The notes beneath the pieces were generated by a model that was not told where the DNA came from, ran no database searches, and was given only the letters and a program-made list of their open reading frames with translations. This document shows positions 24,284-32,078 of a stretch of DNA of 64,000 bases, in pieces; position 1 is the first letter of the stretch, and each line of letters starts with the position of its first letter. A program made the position numbers and the translations under genes. Source of the stretch: SIG589 sp045652465 (GTDB lineage Bacteria; Bacillota; Clostridia; Oscillospirales; Acutalibacteraceae); contig JAZRUI010000009.1 in assembly GCA_045652465.1 (NCBI GenBank), positions 1 to 64,000 of the forward strand, read 5' to 3'.

Positions 24284-25645
24284 TTAATCACCTAAGTATT
24301 TAATAATCTTTTGCGCATCCTTGATGCTGTCATAAACTCCGCAGGCGGCAAGCGCGAAAACAGCGGCGCCATAGGCAGCCTCTTCCTTATGGGCGGGAAC
24401 CGACATGGAAAGGCCAAACATCTCTTCACACATTTTGCGCCAAACAGGGCTCTTGCGGAGGCCGTTGCCCGAACCAACCAGCTTGGTGGGTTGGGTTTTA
24501 AGGGTGTCCTTAACCTCAAGATACATATCATAAAGCTCGCGAACCGAGCCCTTAAGTACGCCACAAACCAAGTGAGCGGGAGTAAGATTATCGGTGCAAA
24601 TGTTTTGAATGCTGCCGCGAACCGAGGGGTTGGAGCGCTTGCCGGAAAATGCGGTATCAACAATCAATTCGTTGTCGATGGGGTAGAAGCTTTCGGCAAT
24701 ATCATCCATAAAGCGATAAGCCGATTCATCACCGCCGCCATAAAGGCGGAAGGTTTCGCGGAAGAACTTTTCAAGGCAGGCATAAACGCGTCCGCCGCAA
24801 AGAGCGCTTCCAACGAGAATATAATCGTCTCCCGTAAGCGGGCGAACCTCGCCGGAGGGGAAAGCGGTTTGGGGATTGCCCTTAACCGAGATTTGGCTGC
24901 CGGTGCCGATGTTAACAAGAATGGTGTTCTCGCTGTCATCAACCGAGCCGATAAAGCTTGCTTGATTATCACCGATAGCAACACTAACGGGGATACCCTC
25001 ATATGTTCCAGCCGAAGCGGTCAGCGCAGTAACCTCGGGAAGCATCGAGAGGTCGAAACCGAGCTTTTCGCAAGCGGCGGCATCAAAGCGAGCCTCCTTC
25101 AAATCGAAAAGACCGAAGCTTGCGGCATCAGAAGAGTGCATAATCGGGGTTTTTCTGCCGCAAAGGCGCATTGCAATATAATCGTGAATGGTGCAAAAGC
25201 TGCGTGCATTTTCGGGAACCAAACCGTTTTTAACATTGTAGTAATGGGTTGCAAGACCGTATCCGGGGGCAACTGCATAACCTGTTAGCTCCTTAATTTG
25301 CTCGCAGTAGGTTTTGCCGTCTTCCGCTTTTTCGGCGGCGCGGCCATCCTGCCAGGTTGCAAGAGTGCTGCAGGCTAAACCGTTTTCATCGGTATAAACA
25401 ATGCCGTGCATTTGTCCCGTAACACCGATGGCGCAAATTTCTTTTGCTTCGGCGCGAACCTGCGAGAGAAGGTCAAAAACCTTGCTCTCGATGGTTTCAA
25501 CCGATTGTATTTTCTCAAAAGACTTATCGGTTTCAATAAAGCTTTCGCTGTTAACCGTTATAGCCTTTTTGCCAATACCCGTTTCGGCGTCAACCGCCGA
25601 AACGCATATTGTTGTTGTTCCAATATCAATGCCTAAAACAAACAT
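24284..25645 (-). CDS. FGGY-family carbohydrate kinase, sedoheptulokinase-like
   Basis: A 453-residue two-domain sugar kinase starting at ATG 25645 behind TTGGAGTG. DIGTTT (7-12) is the first phosphate motif, and GTGSQ in the second half is the later one. Several blocks resemble sedoheptulokinase rather than xylulokinase or glycerol kinase: VTGQMHG (75-81), TWQDGR (97-102), TIHDY (152-156), SSDAASFG (171-178) and AIGDNQASF near 236. Phosphorylation of a ketoheptose or related ketose in the cytoplasm is likely; the assignment is from memory of the human enzyme. It lies 1 base downstream of the glycyl radical enzyme and upstream of the isomerase. Confidence 0.72.
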   Translation of the reverse strand: MFVLGIDIGTTTICVSAVDAETGIGKKAITVNSESFIETDKSFEKIQSVETIESKVFDLLSQVRAEAKEICAIGVTGQMHGIVYTDENGLACSTLATWQDGRAAEKAEDGKTYCEQIKELTGYAVAPGYGLATHYYNVKNGLVPENARSFCTIHDYIAMRLCGRKTPIMHSSDAASFGLFDLKEARFDAAACEKLGFDLSMLPEVTALTASAGTYEGIPVSVAIGDNQASFIGSVDDSENTILVNIGTGSQISVKGNPQTAFPSGEVRPLTGDDYILVGSALCGGRVYACLEKFFRETFRLYGGGDESAYRFMDDIAESFYPIDNELIVDTAFSGKRSNPSVRGSIQNICTDNLTPAHLVCGVLKGSVRELYDMYLEVKDTLKTQPTKLVGSGNGLRKSPVWRKMCEEMFGLSMSVPAHKEEAAYGAAVFALAACGVYDSIKDAQKIIKYLGD

Positions 25646-25646
25646 A

Positions 25647-28001
25647 CTAACACTCCAAGGTTGTGGATTTAAGGTCAAGACGCTTTATAATATCCTGCTG
25701 GATAGCGGGAGAAAGGTCGAGGAAGTTAACGAAGGTTCCGTGGATTCTCATAATGTAAACACCGCTCGGAGCATATTTCTTCGGGTTATCAAGAACCTTG
25801 CGGAGCATTTCGGGGGTGGTAACATTAACATAGAGATAGAAGGGAGCAAGCTTATCGTTAAGCGGGTTGAAGAAGAACTGGCGCATAACCTTGTTCTTGA
25901 ATTCAATGCCCTTTTCCTCATAGGTTGCGCCTGTGAAGTAGTTGGGGTCAATACCGAAGTGGGAAGCGAAGCCGCCGTTCATCTTGATGTAGGGAAGCTT
26001 GAATGCCGAAAGAACGCGGAATCCAAGACCCTGATGAGCATCGCCGAAGAGCGGGTCAACGCCGTAGTTCATCATCTCTCTTGCCTTTCTGCCATCGGGC
26101 AAAGCGCCAACCCAATAACCATAGGTGAGGTGGGTCGAGGGAGAGGAGAAGTCGGGACGGAAGGGATTTCCGAGGTAGTTCTTCTCAGCGGCAACCATAT
26201 CGGCAACCTTAGCGGCAACATCAGCAGCCTCATCATCAACAACGGCGATGTTGTTACCGTATTTTTTGCAGCCGAGGAGATATTCGCGAAGCTCTTCGTC
26301 ATCCTTAAAGTCGTTTGCAAGAGCGGTTATAAGGCGTTCAGCATCCTGCGGTCTTTCAGCAAGCAGTGTGTCAACCGCAACAAAGCTGTCAGCAATAATC
26401 GAAAGTCCGTGAATGAGGCATCCGCTGCCGTTATATTTGGTTCCCTGATGAACGGGGTCACGCATATCGTAGCCCGATTCAATTCCGCCCATAAGGGTCG
26501 AAAGGAAGGGAACAGGCAGGTTGGAGAGAGCGCGGGAAGCGCCGTTTGCGGACTTGGTCATTTCCTTAATAATAAACTGGCAGTTAGCATAGAAGCGCTC
26601 GCGAAGATTCTTAAGAATGGTTTCAGCGCTGTCGCCTGTTGCGGGCAAAATGCGCTCGCCTGTGATGGTGGAAACGCCATCGCTTAAGGTGAGTTCAAGA
26701 ATCTTGCCGAGGTTGAGCCAGCTGTTGGTGGTGTTAGCGTTGTCTTTACCCATAATGAGAGGCTCTTGGCAACCTGCGATAGAATAATCAGCGAGGTCCT
26801 CTTCGGCAACGCCGGCATTGCGAAGAACATCGAATACCGAGTCATCATTGAAGAGCGAGGGGGTAAGGCAGCCGGGTGTGAAGAAGAAGCGGCCGAGCTC
26901 CTCATAAAGCTTGTCGGGGGTGTTTTTATGAAGCTTAACCGAGAGAATCGGCTGGGGAAGGTTCATATCATAATAAGCATCGAGAAGGGCATAGGAGCAA
27001 ACGCTTGTAAGGTCGTTGCCTGCGGTATCCTTGCCGCCTACGATGAGGTTTTGGCTGATAGCCCAGCTGCGGTCAGCAACATTATAGAAAACAAGCAAAT
27101 GCTTGAATAATGCGGCGGTATCCTCGCGGGAGAGGTCTTCCATTGCGCGATAGGGCTCGAAGATTCTATCGGCATTACCAACCGAGAATGCGAACGGGTT
27201 GGGAGCCTGCTCAAGGCACATAACCTGCCATAAAAGCATAAACGACTGTAAAGCCTCGAAAAGATTGCGAGCGCCCTTTGCGGGAACCTGCTCGAGAGCG
27301 TTTGCAAGGCGGGTGAACTGTTCAGCCTTGTCGCCAACTGCCTTTTCGAGAGCGATTTCTCTATAGCGGGCAGCGAAGATTAAAACAGCATCGAGAGAAT
27401 CGAGCATTGCGCGGAATGCATCAAGACGCTCTTCATCGGTAGTCTTTGCCATGTTCTCTTCGATTTCGCGCTTCATCTCTTCAACACCAACTGCTAAAGC
27501 ATGGCGCATATCGGGAATAACATGACCGGTAACCTGCTCAACAAAGAAGGCAACCTCTTTGGTGTAGTTTTCGGCTGCATCATAAACCTTGGTGAGTTCT
27601 TTTATGTAGTCGGTCTTCTTATCGTGAGCCTTAACGATGTCAAGACGCTCTTTAGTGATATCCTCGTTGGGTTCAATATCGCCGAAAACAGCGGTCGGGT
27701 CGCAGTAACCCGAGAAGGTTTCAACGCGGAAAGAAGGATTGATAAGTGCATAACTGCGAGCGAAAGCATCGCGCTGGGTTCCCGCAAAAACAGCGTTGTC
27801 GCTGATGGAGATGGGGAGCTCGGCAGCGATTTTCTTGAGCAAATATGCGGTACGACGCATTTTGGACATACCCTCGGTTTCATGCTCATATTTCATGCCG
27901 ATTTCTTTGGAAAGGAACCAACCGTCGAGGCGCATCAAACGACGCTCTTCGCGGAATAATTCTTTTGCCATTTCAGTGGTTTTCTCATGTGTGATTGCCA
28001 T
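25647..28001 (-). CDS. Glycyl radical enzyme (PFL-like superfamily), unknown substrate
   Basis: A 784-residue glycyl radical enzyme of full length. The C-terminal radical loop is MRIHGTFVNFLDLSP with the radical glycine at G755 (consensus RVxGYxxxF, here RIHGTFVNF). The active-site cysteine is C411 in SIAGCQEPL. The Cys-x-Glu pair (C411, E413) resembles the dehydratase and lyase branch (usual motif GCVE), not pyruvate formate-lyase, which has adjacent cysteines. Gln in the middle position is unusual to me. A perfect AAGGAGG precedes the ATG. Its activase lies immediately upstream and a ketose kinase and isomerase downstream, so a sugar, polyol or sugar derivative is the likely substrate. The enzyme must work without oxygen. 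Confidence 0.85.
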   Translation of the reverse strand: MAITHEKTTEMAKELFREERRLMRLDGWFLSKEIGMKYEHETEGMSKMRRTAYLLKKIAAELPISISDNAVFAGTQRDAFARSYALINPSFRVETFSGYCDPTAVFGDIEPNEDITKERLDIVKAHDKKTDYIKELTKVYDAAENYTKEVAFFVEQVTGHVIPDMRHALAVGVEEMKREIEENMAKTTDEERLDAFRAMLDSLDAVLIFAARYREIALEKAVGDKAEQFTRLANALEQVPAKGARNLFEALQSFMLLWQVMCLEQAPNPFAFSVGNADRIFEPYRAMEDLSREDTAALFKHLLVFYNVADRSWAISQNLIVGGKDTAGNDLTSVCSYALLDAYYDMNLPQPILSVKLHKNTPDKLYEELGRFFFTPGCLTPSLFNDDSVFDVLRNAGVAEEDLADYSIAGCQEPLIMGKDNANTTNSWLNLGKILELTLSDGVSTITGERILPATGDSAETILKNLRERFYANCQFIIKEMTKSANGASRALSNLPVPFLSTLMGGIESGYDMRDPVHQGTKYNGSGCLIHGLSIIADSFVAVDTLLAERPQDAERLITALANDFKDDEELREYLLGCKKYGNNIAVVDDEAADVAAKVADMVAAEKNYLGNPFRPDFSSPSTHLTYGYWVGALPDGRKAREMMNYGVDPLFGDAHQGLGFRVLSAFKLPYIKMNGGFASHFGIDPNYFTGATYEEKGIEFKNKVMRQFFFNPLNDKLAPFYLYVNVTTPEMLRKVLDNPKKYAPSGVYIMRIHGTFVNFLDLSPAIQQDIIKRLDLKSTTLEC

Positions 28002-28015
28002 AAAAAATTTCCTCC

Positions 28016-28753
28016 TTATGTTCTCACTGCGTTGAAGCCCGCAGCCTTGAATTTATTAACTGTGTTTTTATAACATTCGGTGCTTATGTTTGCATCTTCC
28101 ATAGCATACACAAGTCCGCATTGTTTCCATTTATCCTTGCCGTATTCATGGTAGGCCAAGAATTCAATTTTGATTTTATCCTTAAAGGGAGAAAGCGCCT
28201 CCAAAAGCAGGTCCGTGTCGCCCTCGTCGGCATTAAAGCCGTTTATGAGCGGAACATGAACCAAAATATCAAGGTTTGCGTTTGCCGCCGCCTCAAGGTT
28301 TTTGAGAATCGGCTCCAAAACTCCGCCCGTTACTGCCAAAAGCTTTTTACTGTTGGCGCTTTTAACATCCATTATTAAATGGTCAATATATGGGTAAAGC
28401 GAGGGAAGGAGAGGATGCATCGCGTTGGTTTCAATCGCGGTGTTGATGCCTTCTTCCTTGAGCCTTTTGAGCAACTCCAAGGTCGCATCCAGCTGCAGCG
28501 AAACCTCGCCGCCCGTTAAGGTTATTCCGCCTCCGTCAAAAAACATCGGCTTGCAGGAAAGAATCTCCGTTAGCATCTCATCAACCGAAACGGTCGTAAC
28601 AGGGAAGGCGGAATGCTCTTTAGCGGCATCCATACCCTCGGGATTTGAGCACCAAGGACATTTCATATTGCAACCATGAAGATGATAAACCAAGCGGTTG
28701 CCGGGGCCATCCTGCGAGTAGTTAAATCCCTTTTGAAAATATTTAATGTTCAT
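28016..28753 (-). CDS. Glycyl-radical-enzyme activating enzyme (radical SAM)
   Basis: A 245-residue radical SAM protein with the [4Fe-4S] cluster motif C28, C32, C35 (GCNMKCPWC) and the GGGITLTGGEVSLQ block of activases (the usual GGE for SAM binding). It should abstract a hydrogen from G755 of the neighbouring enzyme to make the glycyl radical. At 245 residues and without a cysteine-rich ferredoxin insertion, it resembles the pyruvate formate-lyase activase in size rather than the larger activases of most dehydratase-type partners. It is the first gene of the operon, directly behind a consensus promoter and putative operator, with a TGGAGG ribosome site. Confidence 0.88.
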   Translation of the reverse strand: MNIKYFQKGFNYSQDGPGNRLVYHLHGCNMKCPWCSNPEGMDAAKEHSAFPVTTVSVDEMLTEILSCKPMFFDGGGITLTGGEVSLQLDATLELLKRLKEEGINTAIETNAMHPLLPSLYPYIDHLIMDVKSANSKKLLAVTGGVLEPILKNLEAAANANLDILVHVPLINGFNADEGDTDLLLEALSPFKDKIKIEFLAYHEYGKDKWKQCGLVYAMEDANISTECYKNTVNKFKAAGFNAVRT

Positions 28754-28762
28754 TTTTCCTCC

Positions 28763-28785
28763 ATTAGTTCAAGCCTTAAACTAAT
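28763..28785. promoter_or_regulatory. Putative ROK-repressor operator
   Basis: Perfect 7 bp inverted repeat ATTAGTT - 9 bp - AACTAAT, centred at 28774. Half-sites of this form (TTAGTT...AACTAA) resemble the ends of XylR/ROK operators. It lies just downstream of the expected transcription start of the activase operon and next to its ribosome site, so bound repressor would block it. Confidence 0.6.
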
Positions 28786-28795
28786 TGCTATAATA

Positions 28796-28824
28796 ATTAT
28801 AATATATATTAAAGCCGCTGTCAA
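28796..28824 (-). promoter_or_regulatory. Consensus promoter of the glycyl-radical operon
   Basis: On the minus strand TTGACA (28819-28824), exactly 17 bp, TATAAT (28796-28801). Both boxes match the sigmaA consensus perfectly. Confidence 0.85.
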
Positions 28825-28832
28825 TAAATATC

Positions 28833-28861
28833 TTTACAAATGGTATGATTTGATTTACAAT
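28833..28861 (+). promoter_or_regulatory. Promoter of the ROK regulator gene
   Basis: TTTACA (28833-28838), 17 bp, TACAAT (28856-28861). Its -35 box is 8 bases from the -35 box of the divergent operon. Confidence 0.7.
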
Positions 28862-28886
28862 AACCTAAAAGGAAGGGGTGTAGGGT

Positions 28887-30041
28887 TTGAAGAGCTACGC
28901 GAAAAATGTTCAGTCTATCAAAAACGATAACCGCGCAACAATTTTAAATCTCATCCGAAAAACGCCTATTTCGCGCGCCGAAATTTCCTCGCTGGCGGGG
29001 CTTTCAAAGTCATCCGTAACGATGATAACCAACGCCCTTATTGCCGAGGGACAGGTTAGGGAAATAGGAACCGAGGAATCGGTTATCGGCCGCAAGCGCA
29101 TATTGCTCGATATTGTTGCAAACTATCGATTTGCAGCGGGAATAATTCTTCATCGCCGCGATATAAAGGTTTGTATAACCGATTTAAAGGGCGAGGTGCT
29201 TTTGAGCGAAACAACCGCTATTGAGCGCTTCTCTTCGGCCGATGAGGTAATTGATTATACCGTAGAAACCGTCTTCAAGCTAATAGAAAAGCAAGGGCTA
29301 AAAAGGGAAGACTGCATCGGTATTGGTGTCAGCTGCCCCGGTCCTCTTGATATAACCCGCGGAATCATCCTTTCGCCTCCGCATCTCGATATTTTGCATA
29401 ATGTTGCGGTGGTTGATGAGATTCATAAAAAAACCGATATGCCTGTTTCGCTTGAGAATAACGCGGTGTTGCTGGCGATGCGCGAGAATCTTTTGCGAGA
29501 TAGAATGCAAAACTTTATGTCGGTTATTATTTCTCATGGTATCGGCTCGGCTGTTGTAACAGGCGGCGAGATTTATCGCGGTGCGCTCGGCTTTTCGGGA
29601 GAGCTCGGTCATATAAGCGTTGTAGCGGGCGGCTTGCCTTGCCCCTGCGGAAACAACGGCTGCCTTGAACGCTATGTATCGCTTGCCGCGCTTAAAGAGC
29701 GCTTCGGATTTGCCGATTATAAGCATGAGATAGTCGATGCCGCATACGAGGGCGATAAAAAAGCTCTCGAGGTGCTTGAATTTATAACAACCTATCTTGG
29801 CAGTGGACTTGTAAGTGCTGTTAACTTGTTTGATTTAGATGCCGTTATTCTCCATGGCGACTATTCCTATAGACCCGAGCTTTTGAACGGTATGCTTAAA
29901 GCGTATATCGATAAAAACTCGGTGGTAGCGGCTGTTCACGGGGTTGAGGTTATCTCCTCTCCCGAACGAAACGACCGCGCGGAGGGCAATTCAACCGCCG
30001 CGATAATAGAAAAATACTTTGACCAAATTTTGGAGGGCTAA
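28887..30041 (+). CDS. ROK-family transcriptional repressor (XylR/NagC-like)
   Basis: A 384-residue regulator starting at TTG behind an AAGGAAGGGG site. Residues about 15-70 form a winged helix-turn-helix (ISRAEISSLAGLSKSSVTMITNALIAEG), then a ROK sugar-binding domain with the zinc motif CPCGNNGCLERY near residues 251-262 and an NN pair. Such proteins bind inverted repeats and release DNA when a sugar or sugar phosphate binds. It diverges from the glycyl-radical operon, whose control region carries a matching palindrome, so it is the probable repressor. The SGNH hydrolase gene follows 2 bases after its stop. Confidence 0.88.
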   Translation: MKSYAKNVQSIKNDNRATILNLIRKTPISRAEISSLAGLSKSSVTMITNALIAEGQVREIGTEESVIGRKRILLDIVANYRFAAGIILHRRDIKVCITDLKGEVLLSETTAIERFSSADEVIDYTVETVFKLIEKQGLKREDCIGIGVSCPGPLDITRGIILSPPHLDILHNVAVVDEIHKKTDMPVSLENNAVLLAMRENLLRDRMQNFMSVIISHGIGSAVVTGGEIYRGALGFSGELGHISVVAGGLPCPCGNNGCLERYVSLAALKERFGFADYKHEIVDAAYEGDKKALEVLEFITTYLGSGLVSAVNLFDLDAVILHGDYSYRPELLNGMLKAYIDKNSVVAAVHGVEVISSPERNDRAEGNSTAAIIEKYFDQILEG

Positions 30042-30043
30042 AA

Positions 30044-31174
30044 ATGATTATCGACCGCTATGATGAACAAACCTATACCAAACCCGTTTGGGAAGGGGAT
30101 ACAGTTTATAACGAAGGCGTTTTATTTTATCGCGGCCGCAAAAAAGCGCGCCTCCTTTTTCCGATTGATGAGATAATTTCGGTGCGCACCTTCGATTTGC
30201 AAACCGAGTTTTGCGAGGGCGTTGATTTTTATGTTGAAAATGGCGAGCTCGTTCTTTGCGAGGGTACAAACATCCCCGTTTGGGATATCGAGCCGTTAAC
30301 CGAAAAGCCGAATTGCCATGTTTTTCCTGCTAAAAAGGAAGGGCTTTTCCTTTATGATACCTGCGGCATCAAAATGCGCCAAATGACGGTATGCGTAACC
30401 TATAAGCATTCCAAAACCTTTGAGGATGGCTATTCGGGCGCGGGTGTTTCTTCGATTCGCGAAAGATTGCCCAAAATCTTCGAAAAACTCGACCGCGGAG
30501 AAACCCTCAACATTATGCTGAACGGCGATAGCAACTACACCTCTTGGGGCTGCAGCGGCGGCTATTCGGAGGATAGATTTTTTGATAGAACCGATAGCGG
30601 CTCTTTCTATACGGTAGGTCTTAATGTGCCGCCTTATTCTCCGCCTTGGTTCGATATGTTTATTTCGGTTCTTCGCAAGATGTATCCCAATGCAACCATA
30701 AATATCGATAACATCTCGATGGGCGGCGTTGATGCAAGATGGGCGCTCGAGCACCTTTCGGCGAGATTAAAACTCTCAAAAAATCGCCCCGATATCATTT
30801 TCCTCGGCTATGGTGTTAACGATTTGTGCGGCGGTGTCAGCCCCGCTGATTATAAAGAGCATAACCTCGGAATTATTGATAAAATAAGAACCGATGAAAA
30901 CGGCAACCCCGATACAGCCTGTGTGCTCGTATCGCCGCATATTTGCAATACCGATGCCGCATGCTATCCCACCGAGGTTTTCCTTCAATATGAAAAAATG
31001 CTTGAAGAAATTTGCAACGAGCGCGAGAACTGTGCGCCGATTAAGCTAACATCCTTCTCCTTCGATATTTCGAAGTGCAAGCAACCGCTTGACCGCCTTG
31101 AAAACAACATAAACCATATGATGGATTTCAGCGGAAGAATGTTCGCCCAAATATTTATTGAATCAATGAGATAA
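30044..31174 (+). CDS. SGNH/GDSL-type hydrolase
   Basis: A 376-residue cytoplasmic-looking protein (no signal peptide). An N-terminal beta-rich part (1-150) is followed by an SGNH domain: block I LNGDSNYTSWG with the nucleophile S163, block II Gly in SMGG, block III GYGVND at 255-260 (N259), and a late His in NINHMMDFSG (H358). The residue three before the His is Asn (N355) where many families have Asp, so catalysis may use a Ser-His dyad. Likely a carbohydrate esterase removing acetyl or similar groups from an imported sugar. Cotranscribed with the ROK repressor and closed by a terminator. Confidence 0.78.
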   Translation: MIIDRYDEQTYTKPVWEGDTVYNEGVLFYRGRKKARLLFPIDEIISVRTFDLQTEFCEGVDFYVENGELVLCEGTNIPVWDIEPLTEKPNCHVFPAKKEGLFLYDTCGIKMRQMTVCVTYKHSKTFEDGYSGAGVSSIRERLPKIFEKLDRGETLNIMLNGDSNYTSWGCSGGYSEDRFFDRTDSGSFYTVGLNVPPYSPPWFDMFISVLRKMYPNATINIDNISMGGVDARWALEHLSARLKLSKNRPDIIFLGYGVNDLCGGVSPADYKEHNLGIIDKIRTDENGNPDTACVLVSPHICNTDAACYPTEVFLQYEKMLEEICNERENCAPIKLTSFSFDISKCKQPLDRLENNINHMMDFSGRMFAQIFIESMR

Positions 31175-31176
31175 AG

Positions 31177-31205
31177 AAAAACGCCTGAATTTTCAGGCGT
31201 TTTTT
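31177..31205 (+). terminator. Intrinsic terminator after the SGNH hydrolase
   Basis: AAAAACGCCTGAA - TTT - TCAGGCGTTTTTT; perfect stem with a T run. Confidence 0.88.
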
Positions 31206-31264
31206 ATGTTATAAAGTCCAAGCCGCCGAGCATAGATTAAAACAGTAATAAAGGGGGCGTTAGC

Positions 31265-32017
31265 TTGAAATATATAATAATATCAAAAAGGCAAATTTTG
31301 TTGGCACTTTGCGCGTTTTTCGCGCTCGCTATTGCGGTTATCGGCTCGGTAAAGGTTTTCGCTCGCGAATCTCGATTATTGCCGATTTATTGCGTTGAGA
31401 GCGAGGAAAAAAAGGTTGCAATTTCCTTTGATGCCGCGTGGGGAAACGATGATACCGAAGAGCTTATAAGCATCCTCGCGGAATATGATGTTCCCGCAAC
31501 CTTTTTCGTTGTTGGCGCGTGGGTTGATAAATATCCCGAATCGGTAAAGCAGCTGCACGACGCGGGTCATAAAATAGCCAACCATTCCAATTCTCATCCC
31601 TATATGACCAAACTTTCAACCGCCCAAATGAGCGCCGAGCTTTCGGCTTGCAACCAAAAAATCAAGAACATAACGGGCTATGAGCCAACGCTTTTCCGCC
31701 CGCCCTACGGCGATTATAGCAACGCCGTTATAAACGCTGTTGAAAGCGCAAAAATGTTCACTATTCAATGGGATGTTGATTCCCTCGATTGGAAGGATTC
31801 GGCAACTCCCGACAGCATCGCAAACAGGGTTATAAGCAAGGTCAAAAACGGCTCTATAGTGCTGTTTCATAACGATGCGGAGCATACCCCCGCGGCTTTG
31901 CCGACCATACTCAAAACCCTCAAAGAGCAGGGCTATCAATTCGTGTTTATCGAGGAGCTGATTCTAAAAGAAAACTATGAAATCCTCCACGATGGAACGC
32001 AATGCAAAAAATCATAG
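31265..32017 (+). CDS. pdaB: Polysaccharide deacetylase, PdaB-like
   Basis: A 250-residue NodB-fold deacetylase anchored or exported by an N-terminal hydrophobic segment (about 10-32). The metal and catalytic residues are in SFDAAWGNDD (D56 as base, following acidic residues), HSNSHP (H107, H111) and RPPYGD (145-150). The AAWGNDDT form of the first motif is that of PdaB, needed for spore formation in Bacillus; related proteins deacetylate peptidoglycan. Start TTG 31265 follows an AAAGGGGG site. It is a single gene between two terminators and is the best sign in the window of a spore-forming ancestry. Confidence 0.83.
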   Translation: MKYIIISKRQILLALCAFFALAIAVIGSVKVFARESRLLPIYCVESEEKKVAISFDAAWGNDDTEELISILAEYDVPATFFVVGAWVDKYPESVKQLHDAGHKIANHSNSHPYMTKLSTAQMSAELSACNQKIKNITGYEPTLFRPPYGDYSNAVINAVESAKMFTIQWDVDSLDWKDSATPDSIANRVISKVKNGSIVLFHNDAEHTPAALPTILKTLKEQGYQFVFIEELILKENYEILHDGTQCKKS

Positions 32018-32045
32018 GGTGCCGCGCCTATAAAGCAGCGCAAAG

Positions 32046-32076
32046 AAAAAGCGATGGGAAATCCATCGCTTTTTTG
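32046..32076. terminator. Bidirectional intrinsic terminator
   Basis: AAAAAGCGATGG - GAAAT - CCATCGCTTTTTT between the convergent pdaB and lipoprotein genes. Confidence 0.87.
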
Positions 32077-32078
32077 TC

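Noticed and set aside
24311..25288. 325-codon plus-strand frame opposite the FGGY kinase
   Set aside because: Antisense shadow without start signals or recognisable motifs.
25401..26687. Long open frame (428 codons) on the plus strand opposite the glycyl radical enzyme
   Set aside because: It runs antisense to a gene with clear catalytic motifs, has no ribosome site and a low-complexity translation; it is a by-product of codon bias.
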